64,000 bases of DNA from Bog-473 sp035552095 (GTDB lineage: Bacteria > Actinomycetota > Acidimicrobiia > Acidimicrobiales > RAAP-2). Of this stretch, positions 1 to 8,714 are shown piece by piece. The notes under the pieces are model-generated. The model worked only from the letters and a program-made list of their open reading frames with translations. It was not told the DNA's origin and made no database searches. The stretch spans positions 7,957-71,956 of the forward strand of contig DASZMA010000193.1 of the NCBI GenBank assembly GCA_035552095.1, given 5' to 3'. Each line of letters begins with the position of its first letter. The first letter of the stretch is position 1. Both the position numbers and the translations under genes were made by a program.

Positions 1-837
<837 letters not shown>

Positions 838-1041
838 TGGGGAGATCTCCGGGACCGAGGGTTGACGAACGGGATGCGGCGCCGCCACGGGGCGGCCGTT
901 CAACGCAGGGTTCACCGGGATTACCTCACCGGATCAGGTTAGCCAATGGCGGGGCGTCGGCGGTGCCGCCGAACCTGACTTGGGGTTTTCGGGCGGGCTC
1001 CGTCTAATCTCGCGCCCGGACCGGCTTTGAGCAGCGCGCCG

Positions 1042-1073
1042 GTCTGACTGTCTGACTGTCTCACTGTCTGTTC
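1042..1073. repeat. 8-bp tandem repeat upstream of the acyl-CoA dehydrogenase
   Basis: Units GTCTGACT, GTCTGACT, GTCTCACT and a partial GTCTGTTC follow one another in the intergenic region, ending about 30 bp before the ATG at 1103. The rest of the 838-1102 gap shows no convincing promoter or gene. The 8-bp period is compatible only with non-coding DNA. Confidence 0.8.
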
Positions 1074-1102
1074 CAATCGAGTCAAGTAGGGGGCCTGCAC
1101 CA

Positions 1103-3295
1103 ATGCCGATCGCCATCACCGACGAGCACCAGGAGCTGGGGGCCAGCGTGCGAGGGGTGCTCACCGCCCACAAGTCGCTCCAGGCGGCGCGGGCCCTGCT
1201 CGAGTCCGACGACGAGCCCCGCCCTTCTTACTGGGGCGAGATGGCCTCGCTCGGCTGGCTCGGCATCCACCTGCCCGAGGAGTTCGGCGGCTCGGGGGCC
1301 GGCCTGCTCGAACTGGTCGTCGTGCTCGATGAGTTGGGCCGCCAAGCCGCCCCCGGCCCCTTCCTGCCCACGGTGTTGGCTTCGGCACTCATCGCCCAGA
1401 GCGGCACCGGGGAGCAGAAGGCCCGGCTCCTGCCCGGTCTGGCTGACGGGTCGGTGACGGGGGCGCTCGGCTTGGGACTCGCCGACGCCGGCTCCCTCAC
1501 GTTGTCGGGCGGCACGCTGGAAGGTGACGCCGGCGCCGTCCTGGGTGGGCGCGCCGCCGACCTCATCCTCCTGCGCGTCGGCGAGGACGTGGTGGTGCTG
1601 CACGCCGACACGCCCGGCCTGGTCCTCACCAGCCCGACCGACCTCGATCCGACCCGCCGCTCCGTCAACGCCGTCGCCACCGCGGTCGCCGTCGACCCTG
1701 CCAACATTCTGTCCGGCGCGGCCCGGCGGGCCGTCGCGTTGGCCCGCACCCTGGGCGCGGCCGAGGCCGTGGGGGGCATGGCCGCCTGCACCGACTACGC
1801 CGTCGAGTACGCCCAGCAGCGGGTGCAGTTCGGCCGCACCATCGCCACCTTCCAGGCCGTCAAGCACCACTGCGCCAACCTGCTGGTGGCGGCCGAGCTG
1901 GCCACCGCCGCCGTCTACGACGCCGCCCGGGCCGCCTACGACCCGTCCGACCCGTCCGGCGACCAGTTCGTCCTCACCGCCGCCATGGCCGCCACGCTGG
2001 CCTTCGGGCCGGCGGTGTACAGCGCTCAGATGAACATCCAGGTGCACGGGGGCATCGGCTTCACCTGGGAGCACGACGCCCACCTGTACCTGCGCCGGGC
2101 CCTGGTGCTCAACGCCCTCCTCGGCACCCCGGCCGACGCCGAGGACGTCACCACCCTCACCGCGGCCGGCACGACGCGGGAGGTGACGCTCGACCTGCCG
2201 CCCGAGGCCGAGACCATCCGGGCCGACGTGCGGGTCGAGGCCGAGCGCCTGGCCACGCTGGCCGGGGACGCCCAGCAGCAGCGTAAGGCGCTGATCGAGT
2301 CCGGGCTCATGGTGCCGCACTGGCCCCGCCCGTGGGGCCGTGAGGCCGGCGCCGTGGAGCAACTCGTCATCGATGAGGAGCTGGCCCGGGCCGGCGTCAA
2401 GATCCCCCCGCTCGGCATCACCGGCTGGAACATCATGACGGTCAACCAGTACGCCACGGCCGATCAGGTCGAGCGCTGGGTCCTCAAGACGTTGATGGGG
2501 GAGTACGTCTGGTGCCAGCTCTTCAGTGAGCCCGACGCCGGCTCCGATGCCGCCGCCGTCAAGACGCGCGGCACCCGGGTCGACGGCGGCTGGGTGGTCA
2601 ACGGCCAGAAGGTGTGGACCAGCGGGGCGCAGTACAGCCACCTCGGCCTGGCTACCGTGCGCACCGACCCCGACGCGGCCAAGCACGCTGGCATCACCAC
2701 CATGGTCATCGACATGCACGCCGACGGCGTCGAGGTGCGCCCGCTCCGTCAGATCACCGGCAACTCCGACTTCAACGAGGTCTTCTTCAACGACGTCTTC
2801 GTGCCCGACGACGACGTGGTCGGCGTGGTCGACGACGGCTGGACGGTGGCCCGCTCCACCCTCGGCAACGAGCGGGTCTCCATCGGCGGCGGCTCCGGCG
2901 GCATCTTCCCCAGCATGGATCTGCTCTCCTTGTTGGACCGCCACGGTGACCGTGTCCCCGGCGCGGCGGCACGGGTCGGTGCCATCTTGACCAAAGACCA
3001 CGCCCTCAAGGTGCTGAACCTGCGCCGGGCCCAGCGGGCCGTCATCGGCGGCGGCCCGGGGCCCGAGGGGAACGTGACCAAGCTGGTGCTGGCCGAGCAC
3101 GGCCACGACCGGGCGGCGCTGCAAGCTGATCTGGTGGGCCCTGAGCTGGCCTTTCTGGTCGGGGACGGTGCCTTCGCCGGCTTCACCCAGCTGGCCACCC
3201 GGGCCATGTCCATCGCCGGGGGGACCTCGGAGATCACCCGGAACCAGATAGCTGAGCGCATCCTGGGCATGCCCCGGGATCCTCTGAATAAGTAG
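1103..3295 (+). CDS. Fused two-domain acyl-CoA dehydrogenase (FadE34-like architecture)
   Basis: FAD-dependent alpha,beta-dehydrogenation of an acyl-CoA, in fatty-acid or sterol side-chain oxidation. At 730 aa it is about twice the usual length. The N-terminal ACAD domain (about 1-360) ends with the family block around QVHGGIGFTWEHDAHLYL. The C-terminal domain (about 375-730) has the substrate/FAD block CQLFSEPDAGSDAAAV, the loop WVVNGQKVWTSGAQY and the terminal SIAGGTSEITRNQIAERILG. Such fused ACADs are typical of actinobacteria (FadE34, FadE6 types), where one half often keeps the only active site. The start ATG has an AGGGGG element 8 nt upstream. The substrate is not readable from sequence. 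Confidence 0.93.
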   Translation: MPIAITDEHQELGASVRGVLTAHKSLQAARALLESDDEPRPSYWGEMASLGWLGIHLPEEFGGSGAGLLELVVVLDELGRQAAPGPFLPTVLASALIAQSGTGEQKARLLPGLADGSVTGALGLGLADAGSLTLSGGTLEGDAGAVLGGRAADLILLRVGEDVVVLHADTPGLVLTSPTDLDPTRRSVNAVATAVAVDPANILSGAARRAVALARTLGAAEAVGGMAACTDYAVEYAQQRVQFGRTIATFQAVKHHCANLLVAAELATAAVYDAARAAYDPSDPSGDQFVLTAAMAATLAFGPAVYSAQMNIQVHGGIGFTWEHDAHLYLRRALVLNALLGTPADAEDVTTLTAAGTTREVTLDLPPEAETIRADVRVEAERLATLAGDAQQQRKALIESGLMVPHWPRPWGREAGAVEQLVIDEELARAGVKIPPLGITGWNIMTVNQYATADQVERWVLKTLMGEYVWCQLFSEPDAGSDAAAVKTRGTRVDGGWVVNGQKVWTSGAQYSHLGLATVRTDPDAAKHAGITTMVIDMHADGVEVRPLRQITGNSDFNEVFFNDVFVPDDDVVGVVDDGWTVARSTLGNERVSIGGGSGGIFPSMDLLSLLDRHGDRVPGAAARVGAILTKDHALKVLNLRRAQRAVIGGGPGPEGNVTKLVLAEHGHDRAALQADLVGPELAFLVGDGAFAGFTQLATRAMSIAGGTSEITRNQIAERILGMPRDPLNK

Positions 3296-3300
3296 GCTTC

Positions 3301-3328
3301 CGACCGCCAGGAAGGGCATTTCCGGTCG
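3301..3328 (+). terminator. Candidate transcription terminator hairpin
   Basis: CGACCG at 3301-3306 pairs with CGGTCG at 3323-3328 and the inner bases can extend the stem. It starts 5 nt after the acyl-CoA dehydrogenase stop and is followed by only a short TT, so it is a weak intrinsic terminator at best. A second perfect inverted repeat, CCAACC-AG-GGTTGG, follows at 3333-3346. Confidence 0.4.
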
Positions 3329-3393
3329 TTATCCAACCAGGGTTGGGCGAAAAGTCAGTACCCTTCACCGAGGCCAGAGTGGGGAGAGCCAAC

Positions 3394-5337
3394 ATGCGGG
3401 CAATGTCGGGGCGTGGGTCAAGGTTGAAAGCTGCGTGCGTCGCGGCCGCTGCCCTGGGCGCCGTGGTGGTGCCCAGCGCCGTCGGCGCGGGGTCGGCGTC
3501 GGCTGGTTTGTCCCTGCCCGGTCTGACGTCCACGCTGTCGTCGCTGTCCGCGCTGCAGACCACCATGGCCCCGCTCGCGGCCGGGTTGGGCCCGATCCTC
3601 GGACCGCTCGGGCTGTCCAAGCCCGCGGCGCCCGCCGCGGTGGCCACCCCGACCCCCGCCCCGGCCTTGGCTCCAGCCGGTGCGCAGCCCCTGGCCCCGA
3701 CGTCGGTGACCGCCGTCCAGGACGCGCCGTCACCTGACATCACCGTCAACTGGGTCAATGCCACCACCGGCACCCCGGCCACCGGGGCCGTCGTGGTGCT
3801 CAACAAGGTGACCGGAACCACGTCGAGCGCGGTGACGTCGATCACCTGTGGCAACTGCACCACTTCTACCTTGCGGAGCCTGTCGTTCGGCACCTCGTAT
3901 CAAGCCGTCGTCACGCCCACCACCAGTGCCGGCTCGGGGACCCCGGCCAAGTCGCCGATCGTCACGCCGACCACGACGTGCACGGTCGGTGCCTGCGTCG
4001 CGCTCGATGCGACGGCGCCCATCGGTGCGGCCAACCACGCCGCCTCCGGTCTCGTCCAGTCCTTGAACCCGATGGGCAACGACGGGGCCGACGTGGTGGC
4101 GCTCGACACCTCCATGTACCGGGGCGCCCCCAAACCCGAGGCCAACAACACCTTCGACTGGTCGAGTTACAACCTGGCCACGGCGGCCGGCGCCAAGACG
4201 ACGGTGGGCCTCGACGGACTCTGGAAGGTCGACAACAACAACAGTGCTCCCACCCCGTGGTCGAACTGGTCCGCCTACTCGAGTTGGGTCACCGCCACCG
4301 TCAAGGCGTTGGAGGCCAGTGGGAAGGAGATCGACTACTGGTCGGTGTACAACGAGCCCGGGGGCAACGACAGCTTCTACAACGCCGCCGGGTACGCGTC
4401 GGAGACCCCCGCTCTCCTGCTGCAGCAGTTCCTGGTGGCCTACCTGGCCATCAAAGCGGCCGACCCGAACGCCAACGTCATCGGTCCCGATCTCGAGGAG
4501 TGGTCCGACTACCCGAGTCAATACGCGGTGAACGGTCACTCCTTCGACATGGTGACCTTCTTGAACTACGCGGTGGCCAACAACATCAAGTTGGCGGCGA
4601 TCGCGTGGCATGAGATCGACAACACCTCGTCGGCGATTCCCGAAGAGAACACCCTGCTGCCGGCCATGGTCGAGGACCACGTGGCCGATGCCCGCGCCCT
4701 CATCGCCGCCCGCCCGTCGTTGGGCCACCCCCAGATCTTCATCAACGAGTACGGCATGCCCGACGTGCAGAAGATCCCGGGCTGGGACGTGGCCTACCTC
4801 TCCGCCCTCACCGATGCCGGCGTCAACTTCGCCAACCGGGCCTGCTGGAATGGCGACTGTCTGGACCCGGACCTCGACGGGCTGATCTCGACCACCGGCA
4901 CGACGCCGCAGGCCGACTTCTACGACCGACTGGTCTACGCCTCCATGTCGGGCAGCATGATCGCCGCCACGTCGACCAGCGACACCGTCACCGCCCTCGG
5001 CTCCTTCAACTCGACCACCGGCACGCTGGTCGGACTGGTGGGCCGGGGCGTGGGCTGCTCACAGAACACCGGGCTCTGCCCGTCCAGTTGGCCCGACTAC
5101 AAGCGCGCCACCCAGACCGAGGTCATCGTCACTATGACCGTCCCGTGGACGTCGGGTTCGGCCAAGGTCATCCTGACCCACATCTCGGGCGCCCTGCCGA
5201 TACTGGGCAGCAGCGCCCCCAGTTCGTCCGTGCAGACCGTCACCATCGTCCCGACCGGCAACGGCAAGGGGACGATCACCGTTCCCATCGGGTCGTTCGC
5301 TGACGGCGACGCCTACGGCATGACGGTCACCCACTGA
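3394..5337 (+). CDS. Secreted glycoside hydrolase-like protein, Fn3 plus GH-A clan TIM barrel
   Basis: Probably an extracellular glycosidase. I prefer the ATG at 3394 (GGGGAGAG upstream; a TACCCT -10-like element at 3359) over the upstream TTG at 3343, giving 647 aa. An N-terminal signal peptide with Ala-rich core is followed by a low-complexity Pro/Ala stretch, a fibronectin III-like module (starting at APTSVTAVQDAPSP) and a barrel. Two Glu residues fit the clan GH-A acid/base and nucleophile: E321 in SVYNEPGGND and E452 in IFINEYGMPD. The closest recognisable style is GH39-like. A C-terminal beta domain follows. It is convergent with ohr, 9 bp apart. Confidence 0.75.
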   Translation: MRAMSGRGSRLKAACVAAAALGAVVVPSAVGAGSASAGLSLPGLTSTLSSLSALQTTMAPLAAGLGPILGPLGLSKPAAPAAVATPTPAPALAPAGAQPLAPTSVTAVQDAPSPDITVNWVNATTGTPATGAVVVLNKVTGTTSSAVTSITCGNCTTSTLRSLSFGTSYQAVVTPTTSAGSGTPAKSPIVTPTTTCTVGACVALDATAPIGAANHAASGLVQSLNPMGNDGADVVALDTSMYRGAPKPEANNTFDWSSYNLATAAGAKTTVGLDGLWKVDNNNSAPTPWSNWSAYSSWVTATVKALEASGKEIDYWSVYNEPGGNDSFYNAAGYASETPALLLQQFLVAYLAIKAADPNANVIGPDLEEWSDYPSQYAVNGHSFDMVTFLNYAVANNIKLAAIAWHEIDNTSSAIPEENTLLPAMVEDHVADARALIAARPSLGHPQIFINEYGMPDVQKIPGWDVAYLSALTDAGVNFANRACWNGDCLDPDLDGLISTTGTTPQADFYDRLVYASMSGSMIAATSTSDTVTALGSFNSTTGTLVGLVGRGVGCSQNTGLCPSSWPDYKRATQTEVIVTMTVPWTSGSAKVILTHISGALPILGSSAPSSSVQTVTIVPTGNGKGTITVPIGSFADGDAYGMTVTH

Positions 5338-5346
5338 CCGTCTGAC

Positions 5347-5766
5347 CTACTCCACGACGGAGAGCGTCACCTCGATGTTGCCCCGGGTGGCATTGGAGTA
5401 CGGGCACACCTGGTGGGCCCGCGCCATCAGCGCCTCGGCGGTGGCCTTGTCCAACTTGGGCGCGTAGACGACCAGGCCCACGGTCAGACCGAAGCCGCCG
5501 CTGTCCAGCATGCCGATGCCGACACTGGCCGATACCTCGGTGCCGTTGACGTCGAGCTTGTCCTGCCCGGCCACCAGCTTGAGGGCCGAGTGGAAGCAGG
5601 CGGCATAGCCGGCGGCGAAGAGCTCCTCGGGGTTGGTCGCCCCGCCCTGACCGCCCATCTCCTTGGGGATGCGCAGGTCCATGTCGATGAAGCCGTCGTC
5701 GCTGCGGGCGTGCCCGTTGCGGCCGTCACCGGTGGCGTGGGCGGTCGCGGTGTAGAGGACGTTCAT
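5347..5766 (-). CDS. ohr: Organic hydroperoxide resistance protein (Ohr/OsmC family)
   Basis: Thiol peroxidase that reduces organic and fatty-acid hydroperoxides, usually with lipoylated protein as reductant. The length of 139 aa is normal for Ohr. The peroxidatic Cys57 lies in GYAACFHSAL, the resolving Cys121 in VCPYSNATRGN, and Arg16 occupies the N-terminal catalytic-Arg region. The Ohr-type spacing separates it from OsmC. AGGAG lies 6 nt before the ATG. No OhrR regulator is adjacent; the neighbour 62 bp upstream is a divergent membrane protein. Confidence 0.95.
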   Translation of the reverse strand: MNVLYTATAHATGDGRNGHARSDDGFIDMDLRIPKEMGGQGGATNPEELFAAGYAACFHSALKLVAGQDKLDVNGTEVSASVGIGMLDSGGFGLTVGLVVYAPKLDKATAEALMARAHQVCPYSNATRGNIEVTLSVVE

Positions 5767-5828
5767 AGGGGACTCCTATCACTGGGGCGTCGGTGTGCTC
5801 GTTTGCAACTTAGGGGGACGGCGACCGG

Positions 5829-7445
5829 ATGGCGACGGTTCTGCAACGTTCCCGCTCAGGGGGCGCATCTACGCTCGTCCGGGAGACGCCGGCAGGGGAA
5901 CCCGGCGCAGGGGGAGATCAGGTGCACACTGTTGTGCGGACCGCCGTTGCGGTCCCCGAAGCGCAGGTTGACCCGGTCGTGGTCGAGCCGACCGGACCCC
6001 GTCCCCGCCCCCGCCCAGACGTCCCCGCCGTCCGTCGCCCCCTGCCGCCCTGGGCCATCGCCCTGGCCGGGCTGGCCGTCGGGATCAGCCTCCTGGTCAC
6101 CATCACGCTCTCCCGCCGCCTCTCCACCGACGTGTTCTGGCAGTTGGCCGCCGGCCAGTGGATGCTGGCGCACCACCACGTCATCGGCCTGGACCCGTTC
6201 AGCTACACCGAATCCCACCACCGCTGGGTGGCGGATGAGTGGGGCTCCGAGGTCGTCCTGGCCTCCATGTACAAGGTCTTCGGCGCGGCGGCGTACAACC
6301 TGATCTCCATCCTCACCGGCACCCTCTGCCTGGTCTGCACCATGCTCTACGCCCGCGCCCTGGGCGCCCGGGGCGGGCGGCTGGCCGGCATCGCCATCCT
6401 CATGGCGCTCGGCATCGCCGCCTTCGTCACCCAGGACCGCGGCCTGTCGTTCTCGCTCATCTGGCTCCCGCTCGAGCTGCTCATCCTGGCCCGGGCCCGG
6501 ACCAACCGGCGCTGGCTCCTCGGCCTGCCCGTGCTCTGCCTGCTCTGGGTCAACACGCACGGATCGATCCTCCTCGGCCTGGCCGTGCTCGGCGCCGAGC
6601 TGGGCTGGTCACTGGTGCCCGAGCGCTTCGTCGTGGGTGGCCTCGGCCGTTCCTCGCATCCGGGCGCCCTGGCCCTGGCTGCCCTGGCCAGCCTGCTGGC
6701 CTCCTGCGTCTCGCCCTACGGCCCAAAGCTGCTGACCTACGACCTCAACGTGGCCCGCAATCCGCAGATCAGCCAGTACATAGAGGAGTGGAAGTCTCCG
6801 GATTTCCACTCGTTACTGGTGCTCCTCTTCGTCGGGGTGCCTCTCGTCGTACTTGTGCTGGCCCTGCGCCGGCGCCGCTTCCTGCTCCTCGAGGCCACCT
6901 TGGGCGTCGCCTTGTTCGTGGGGACGCTGCACTCGGTGCGCATCGTGATCTACCTCATGGTGGTATCGGCTGGGTTGGCCGCCAGCCTGCCGGCGCGGCG
7001 GGCGTGGGGCCCCCGGGCCCGACGCCTGATCGGGGCGAGCGTCATTGGCTTATTGGTGGCGTTGGTGGCGGTGCCGTCCGTGCCGGCCGGCTCGGTGTCG
7101 CTCGATACCCCGGTCCAGGCCTTCACCTTCCTGGCCCCCCACCCCGGCCGGATCTTCACCGAGTACACCTGGGCCGACTACGCCATCGCCCGGCACCGGG
7201 CCACCTTCGTAGATGGGCGCACCGACCTCTTCGTGGGCCCCGTCCTCAGTGACTATTTCGCCGTGGCCGATCTGACCGCCCGGCCCGATCCCGTTCTCTC
7301 GCGCTACCGCGTGGACTTCGTGGTGTGGGCGCCGCACACCCCGCTGGCCCAGTACCTGGCCGGCGACTCCCGCTGGGAAGTGGTCGATCGCACCTCGCAG
7401 TCCGTCGTCTTCGCCCGCCGCACGGCCTGGGCGGCCCGATCGTGA
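5829..7445 (+). CDS. Polytopic membrane protein, GT-C glycosyltransferase-like
   Basis: Integral membrane protein of 538 aa. A charged Pro/Arg-rich cytoplasmic N-terminus (about 75 aa) precedes around ten hydrophobic segments. The first extracytoplasmic loop carries STDVFWQLAAGQWMLAHH and the pair DEWGSE, as in GT-C and PMT-like proteins whose acidic loop residues bind a polyprenyl-linked sugar. A soluble C-terminal part after about residue 430 includes EYTWADYAIAR and FVDGRTDLF. This layout resembles uncharacterised actinobacterial and chloroflexal membrane proteins. The sugar-transfer role is inference only. Confidence 0.7.
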   Translation: MATVLQRSRSGGASTLVRETPAGEPGAGGDQVHTVVRTAVAVPEAQVDPVVVEPTGPRPRPRPDVPAVRRPLPPWAIALAGLAVGISLLVTITLSRRLSTDVFWQLAAGQWMLAHHHVIGLDPFSYTESHHRWVADEWGSEVVLASMYKVFGAAAYNLISILTGTLCLVCTMLYARALGARGGRLAGIAILMALGIAAFVTQDRGLSFSLIWLPLELLILARARTNRRWLLGLPVLCLLWVNTHGSILLGLAVLGAELGWSLVPERFVVGGLGRSSHPGALALAALASLLASCVSPYGPKLLTYDLNVARNPQISQYIEEWKSPDFHSLLVLLFVGVPLVVLVLALRRRRFLLLEATLGVALFVGTLHSVRIVIYLMVVSAGLAASLPARRAWGPRARRLIGASVIGLLVALVAVPSVPAGSVSLDTPVQAFTFLAPHPGRIFTEYTWADYAIARHRATFVDGRTDLFVGPVLSDYFAVADLTARPDPVLSRYRVDFVVWAPHTPLAQYLAGDSRWEVVDRTSQSVVFARRTAWAARS

Positions 7446-7468
7446 CCGGACTGAGCCGGTCGAGCGAA

Positions 7469-7810
7469 CTAGTCCTGCTCGGGGGTCTCGCGCACCAGGC
7501 GCAACTCGGTGACCTGGGCCAGCCGGGGTCGCAGCCAACGGCGCAGCGCCATCAGGGTGGTCGGGTTGGCGGGAGCGGTCGAGACGGACGAGACGGACGA
7601 GACGGCGGGCGTGTCAATGGCGTCGCCCAGCGCGTCGGCCAGGACGCCGATCAGGGCCGAGACCTCGCTCAGCTCAATGGGCGTCGAGGCGACACACAGC
7701 CCGTCGCGCCAGTGGCTGAGCACGATCTTGCGCTGCTCGGGGTGGCGGGTGACCCGGAGCGATGCCCCCTGCCCGCGGGCGTCGGGGATGCTGAGACGGT
7801 TCGGACCCAT
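7469..7810 (-). CDS. Conserved hypothetical protein with leaderless-type start
   Basis: Small soluble protein of 113 aa with no recognised domain. I place the start at the ATG at 7810 (MGPNRLSIPDARGQG) because CATACT sits exactly 6 nt before it. The frame extends upstream to a TTG at 7858 without support. The body has a beta-like stretch (KIVLSHWRDGLCVAST) and a helix (EVSALIGVLADALGDAI). A VSSVSS linker encoded by 9-bp repeats follows, then a basic C-terminal helix. It is convergent with the upstream membrane protein gene, 23 bp away. Confidence 0.6.
   Translation of the reverse strand: MGPNRLSIPDARGQGASLRVTRHPEQRKIVLSHWRDGLCVASTPIELSEVSALIGVLADALGDAIDTPAVSSVSSVSTAPANPTTLMALRRWLRPRLAQVTELRLVRETPEQD
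7581..7605. repeat. In-frame 9-bp repeat (GAGACGGAC) in hypothetical gene
   Basis: Almost three copies of a 9-bp unit encode a Val-Ser-Ser linker in the minus-strand protein. It belongs to a series of similar coding repeats elsewhere in the window. Confidence 0.75.
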
Positions 7811-7816
7811 CCCGTG

Positions 7817-7822
7817 AGTATG
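7817..7822 (-). promoter_or_regulatory. Leaderless-type -10 (CATACT)
   Basis: CATACT on the minus strand is separated by 6 nt from the ATG at 7810, with no Shine-Dalgarno sequence. Transcription would start at or next to the A of the start codon. Confidence 0.5.
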
Positions 7823-8075
7823 GACCGGGGGGAGCTCCGATACCAGGGGTCGGCGCAACTGAGGTTGAAAAACCCGGCCGAAATTGGGAATAAAAGAGGG
7901 GTACCCTTGTTGACGCTCAACTCGAGCGACAGCGCTTCCGCTTTCGGGGGCAGGATCGGCCGTCCCCGTGGGACCTGAAGCGCAATCTTCCTGGCGCAGG
8001 TCTCGTCAGCGCGGCCCGCTTCCGACCCTCACCATCCGGGCCGACCATGCCGTGCCTGATGGCAGCGTCCTGCAC

Positions 8076-8714
8076 ATGCCCGCACCGCGCGCCGCCCTGC
8101 GCCATGCGCTGCCCGTGGTCCTCGAGGCGGTCGTCGGACCATTGGCCCTCTTCTACGTCGTGCTGCTGGTGGCCGGCTTCCGGGGCGCCCTCATCGCCGC
8201 CCTCAGTTGGTCGTTCCTGGCGCTCGGTCGCCGGATCCTCAAGGGCGAGCGGGTCTCCATGCTGCTGATGCTGGGCACCATGCTCCTGACCGTGCGCACG
8301 ACGATCTCCTTCATCACCGGCAGCGCCTTCTTGTACTTCGCCCAACCGGCGGCGGGCACCGTCATCATCTCGCTGGTGCTTTTTGGGTCGGCGCTGGTGA
8401 AGAAGCCGTTTACCCAGCGCTTTGCCGGTGACTTCTGCCCCATGGATCCGGCCCTGCTGGCCCGGCCCCGCGTCCATCGGTTCTTCGTGCGCATCTCGGT
8501 CCTGTGGGCCACCGTGCTCATGCTCAACGCCGGCTTCGTGCTGTGGCTGCTCGTGGTGTCGTCGCTGCACGCCTTCGTGCTGGAGCGCTCACTGGTGACG
8601 TGGTCGCTGACGGCGGGGGCCATCTACCTGTCCATCCGCCAGTTCGTCGTCATGATGCGAGGTGATGGCATCAGGGTGCAGTGGGGCGCGCACGCTGAGG
8701 CCGCCTCCGTCTAG
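8076..8714 (+). CDS. VC0807-like integral membrane protein
   Basis: Membrane protein of unknown function with about six hydrophobic segments. The ATG at 8076 (MPAPRAALRHALPV) begins just before the first transmembrane helix, giving 212 aa. An in-frame GTG at 7968 would add 36 residues without membrane character. The pattern of polar residues in the helices, such as RTTISFITGSAFLYFAQP, and the loop around FAGDFCPMDPALL match the VC0807 family as I recall it. A TACCCT box at 7902-7907 could drive it with a long leader. Its end overlaps the convergent MFS gene by 4 bp. Confidence 0.65.
   Translation: MPAPRAALRHALPVVLEAVVGPLALFYVVLLVAGFRGALIAALSWSFLALGRRILKGERVSMLLMLGTMLLTVRTTISFITGSAFLYFAQPAAGTVIISLVLFGSALVKKPFTQRFAGDFCPMDPALLARPRVHRFFVRISVLWATVLMLNAGFVLWLLVVSSLHAFVLERSLVTWSLTAGAIYLSIRQFVVMMRGDGIRVQWGAHAEAASV

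Noticed and set aside
1082..3319. 745-aa open frame antisense to the acyl-CoA dehydrogenase
   Set aside because: Composition is Gly/His/Arg-rich and has no domain; the plus-strand frame is a clear ACAD. It is a GC-rich shadow.
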